DNA from: an uncultured Oscillospiraceae bacterium
Lineage (GTDB): Bacteria > Bacillota_A > Clostridia > Oscillospirales > Oscillospiraceae
DNA: 7,004 nucleotides
Assembly: GCA_947631215.1 (NCBI GenBank)
Contig: CANRKN010000105.1
Location: forward strand, 1-7,004
Reading direction: 5' to 3'
The translations under genes were made by a program, and so were the position numbers. The notes under the pieces are model-generated. The model had not been told where the DNA came from. It searched no databases and saw only the letters and a list, made by a program, of their open reading frames with translations. Shown one piece after another: positions 5,201 through 7,004 of this stretch (position 1 is the first letter of the stretch; every line of letters begins with the position of its first letter).

Positions 5201-6490
5201 ATGGACGAGATATACGCTTCTCTGGGCCTGAGCCGGTCGGTATACGCCTTCGGCGAAAAGGTGCTGTCGGGGCTCAGGGACCGCTTCGCCGCCATCGACG
5301 CCGTGGCGGAATATAACCAGGCCAAGGTCCTGGGGGCCATGCAGGCCTGCCGGGTCAGCGGGGCCTGCTTCGCCACAAGCACAGGCTACGGCTATAACGA
5401 TCTGGGCCGGGAGACGCTGGAGGCGGTGTACGCCGCGGTGTTCCACACCGAGGCGGCACTGGTGCGGCCCCAGATCACCTGCGGCACCCACGCCCTGGCC
5501 CTGGCTCTGGGGGCCGTGCTCCGGCCGGGAGACGAGCTTTTATCCCCCGTGGGCGCGCCCTATGATACGCTTGAAGAGGTCATCGGCATCCGCCCCTCCC
5601 TGGGGTCCCTGGCCGAGTTCGGCATAAGCTACCGGCAGGCGGACCTAAAGCCCGACGGCAGTTTTGACTGGGACGCCATCCGGGCCGCCATCAACGGGAA
5701 AACGAAGCTCATCACCATTCAGCGCTCCAAGGGCTACGCCACCCGCCCCAGCTTTTCCGTGGAGCAGATAGGGGAATTGATCGCCTTCTGCAAAAGCGTG
5801 AAGCCGGACGTGCTGTGCATGGTGGACAACTGCTACGGCGAGTTCGTGGAGACCCAGGAGCCCTCCGACGTGGGGGCGGACATGACCGTGGGCTCCCTCA
5901 TCAAGAACCCCGGCGGGGGTCTGGCCGCCGCGGGGGGCTATATATGCGGCACCACCGCGTGCGTGGAGGCGTGCGCCCGGCGGCTCACCGCGCCGGGCCT
6001 CGGCAAGGAGGTGGGCGCGAACCTTGGCCAGCTTCCCGCCATGTATCAGGGCCTGTTCCTGGCCCCCACGGTGACAGCCGGGGCCCTCAAGGGCGCCGTG
6101 TTTGCCGCCAACGTCTATGAGAAGCTGGGCTTTCCCTGTGTGCCCAGCGCTGCGGAGCCCCGCCACGATATCATCCAGGCGGTGACACTGGGCTCCGCGG
6201 AGCGGATGGAGGCCTTCTGCCTGGGCATCCAGGCCGCCGCGCCGGTGGACAGCCATGTCACCCCCGTGCCCTGGCCCATGCCGGGCTACGACAGTGACGT
6301 CATCATGGCCGCCGGGGCCTTCGTCCAGGGCTCCTCCATTGAGCTCAGTGCCGACGGACCCATCCGGCCGCCCTACGCCGTGTACTTCCAGGGCGGGCTC
6401 ACCTGGTACCACGCCAAGATCGGCATCCTCATGAGCTTACAGAAACTATACGAAAGAGGCCTGGTGGACCTGGAAGGAGATAACAAATGA
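5201..6490 (+). CDS. PLP-dependent 'aluminum resistance'/methionine gamma-lyase family protein
   Basis: This family (COG4100, YnbB of B. subtilis) has the fold of cysteine/methionine-metabolism PLP enzymes such as cystathionine lyases; its true substrate is not established. The 429-residue cytoplasmic protein is full length. Visible motifs are TGYGYNDLGRE (61-71), QITCGTHA (91-98, cofactor phosphate region), RSKGYATRPS (175-184), the cofactor-binding Asp D209 in VDNCYGEF, and the Schiff-base lysine K235 in GSLIKNPGGG followed by GGYICG. ATG 5201 is chosen because AAAGGAGAG ends 4 bases upstream; an in-frame start at 5162 would add 13 residues, has no RBS and overlaps the promoter candidate. 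The stop overlaps the transporter start by four bases, so the two are co-translated. Confidence 0.93.
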   Translation: MDEIYASLGLSRSVYAFGEKVLSGLRDRFAAIDAVAEYNQAKVLGAMQACRVSGACFATSTGYGYNDLGRETLEAVYAAVFHTEAALVRPQITCGTHALALALGAVLRPGDELLSPVGAPYDTLEEVIGIRPSLGSLAEFGISYRQADLKPDGSFDWDAIRAAINGKTKLITIQRSKGYATRPSFSVEQIGELIAFCKSVKPDVLCMVDNCYGEFVETQEPSDVGADMTVGSLIKNPGGGLAAAGGYICGTTACVEACARRLTAPGLGKEVGANLGQLPAMYQGLFLAPTVTAGALKGAVFAANVYEKLGFPCVPSAAEPRHDIIQAVTLGSAERMEAFCLGIQAAAPVDSHVTPVPWPMPGYDSDVIMAAGAFVQGSSIELSADGPIRPPYAVYFQGGLTWYHAKIGILMSLQKLYERGLVDLEGDNK

Positions 6491-7004
6491 GTTGGTTCTG
6501 GCTTTCCGTCATCGCGCTCTTGTGCTGGAGCGGCTCCGACCTGTTTTCCAAGATCGGCTGCCGGGACCAGAAGGACAAGACCTCCCACCTGAAGATGGTG
6601 GTGGCCGTGGGCGTGATCATGGGCATCCACGCCGCCATAGAGGTGTTCGTCCAGGGCGTGCATATCGACATGCATACCATCATCACCTACCTGCCGGTGA
6701 GCCTGCTCTACATCTTCTCCATGGCCCTGGGGTATTTGGGCCTGCGGTACATAGAGCTCAGCGTCTCCTCCCCCATCTGCAACTCCTCCGGCGCGCTGGT
6801 GGCCATCCTCACCCTCGTCACCGCGGGCCTGGGCTCCATCTCGGGGCTGCAGCTGGGCGCCACGGCGCTGGTGTGCGTGGGCGTGGTGGGCCTGGGCTTC
6901 GTGGACATGCACGAGGACGACGAGGCCCGGGCCGCCCGGCAGAGCATCTCCAACTATAAATACGCCAAGAGCTTCATCGCCATATTGCTGCCCATCCTCT
7001 ACTG
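6487..7004 (+). CDS. DMT/EamA-like multispanning transporter, 5' part
   Basis: The frame from ATG 6487 is open to the right edge, giving 172 residues of a membrane protein. Hydrophobic segments lie at about residues 3-22, 35-56, 65-87, 93-116 and 121-140; a charged loop (HEDDEARAARQ, 142-152) follows, and a sixth segment starts near 162. This is the layout of the first half of a 10-helix drug/metabolite transporter, and the start (WFWLSVIALLCWSGSDLFSK) resembles EamA domains. A GGAAGGAG site lies 7 bases upstream inside the preceding gene, and the ATGA overlap couples it to the PLP enzyme. A shared role, such as export or import of the enzyme's amino-acid-like substrate or product, is an inference. 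The gene is cut by the window end. Confidence 0.8.
   Translation, partial: MSWFWLSVIALLCWSGSDLFSKIGCRDQKDKTSHLKMVVAVGVIMGIHAAIEVFVQGVHIDMHTIITYLPVSLLYIFSMALGYLGLRYIELSVSSPICNSSGALVAILTLVTAGLGSISGLQLGATALVCVGVVGLGFVDMHEDDEARAARQSISNYKYAKSFIAILLPILY

Overview
The window looks like chromosomal DNA of a GC-rich, endospore-forming, probably gut-associated Clostridia (Oscillospiraceae-like). The signs are Firmicutes-type ribosome binding sites (AGGAG/GGAGGT), a SpoIIID sporulation regulator, an arabinose-polysaccharide locus, and GC-rich genes separated by short AT-rich control regions. The assignment is an inference from gene content and base composition, not from a marker gene.

Layout. (A) Positions 1-1515, minus strand: a compressed run of broken genes. 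Read 5' to 3' on the minus strand it contains the C-terminal part of a DUF3800 protein, the start of a SpoVK/CbxX-like AAA+ ATPase, the C-terminal part of such an ATPase (Walker B onward, Walker A missing), the first ~70 residues of a WYL-type regulator, and a frameshifted NADAR-domain gene. The ATPase, WYL and NADAR pieces lie in one continuous frame, and the joins fall where the families carry similar short words. At the far left edge a further minus-strand gene seems to begin. (B) 1459-1698, minus strand: only the first ~61 residues of a GH127 beta-L-arabinofuranosidase; the rest is missing and is replaced by the mosaic. (C) 1699-2059: AT-rich divergent control region with two LacI-type operator candidates and a perfect 12-bp palindrome. 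(D) 2060-3109: LacI-family repressor, with a strong terminator overlapping its stop codon. (E) 3177-4697: intact GH51 alpha-L-arabinofuranosidase preceded by a third operator copy. (F) 4846-5094: spoIIID, followed by a strong terminator. (G) 5201-7004: a PLP-dependent protein of the 'aluminum resistance'/methionine gamma-lyase family, translationally coupled (ATGA overlap) to a DMT/EamA-like membrane transporter that runs off the right edge.

How the genes fit together. The GH127 remnant, the LacI regulator and GH51 look like one local arabinoside-utilisation regulon: an AACGTTT-centred motif occurs upstream of each, with an identical 10-base core at the lacI and GH51 sites. GH51 would release terminal alpha-L-arabinofuranose inside the cell, while GH127 would have handled beta-linked arabinofuranose; that second activity is lost here. 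SpoIIID and the PLP enzyme/transporter pair are separate transcription units bounded by terminators.

The most unusual part is the gene-fragment mosaic at 71-1515. It is either a decayed accessory island stitched together by short-homology deletions or an assembly chimera; the sequence alone cannot decide. No transposase, integrase, CRISPR array, tRNA or rRNA was recognised.
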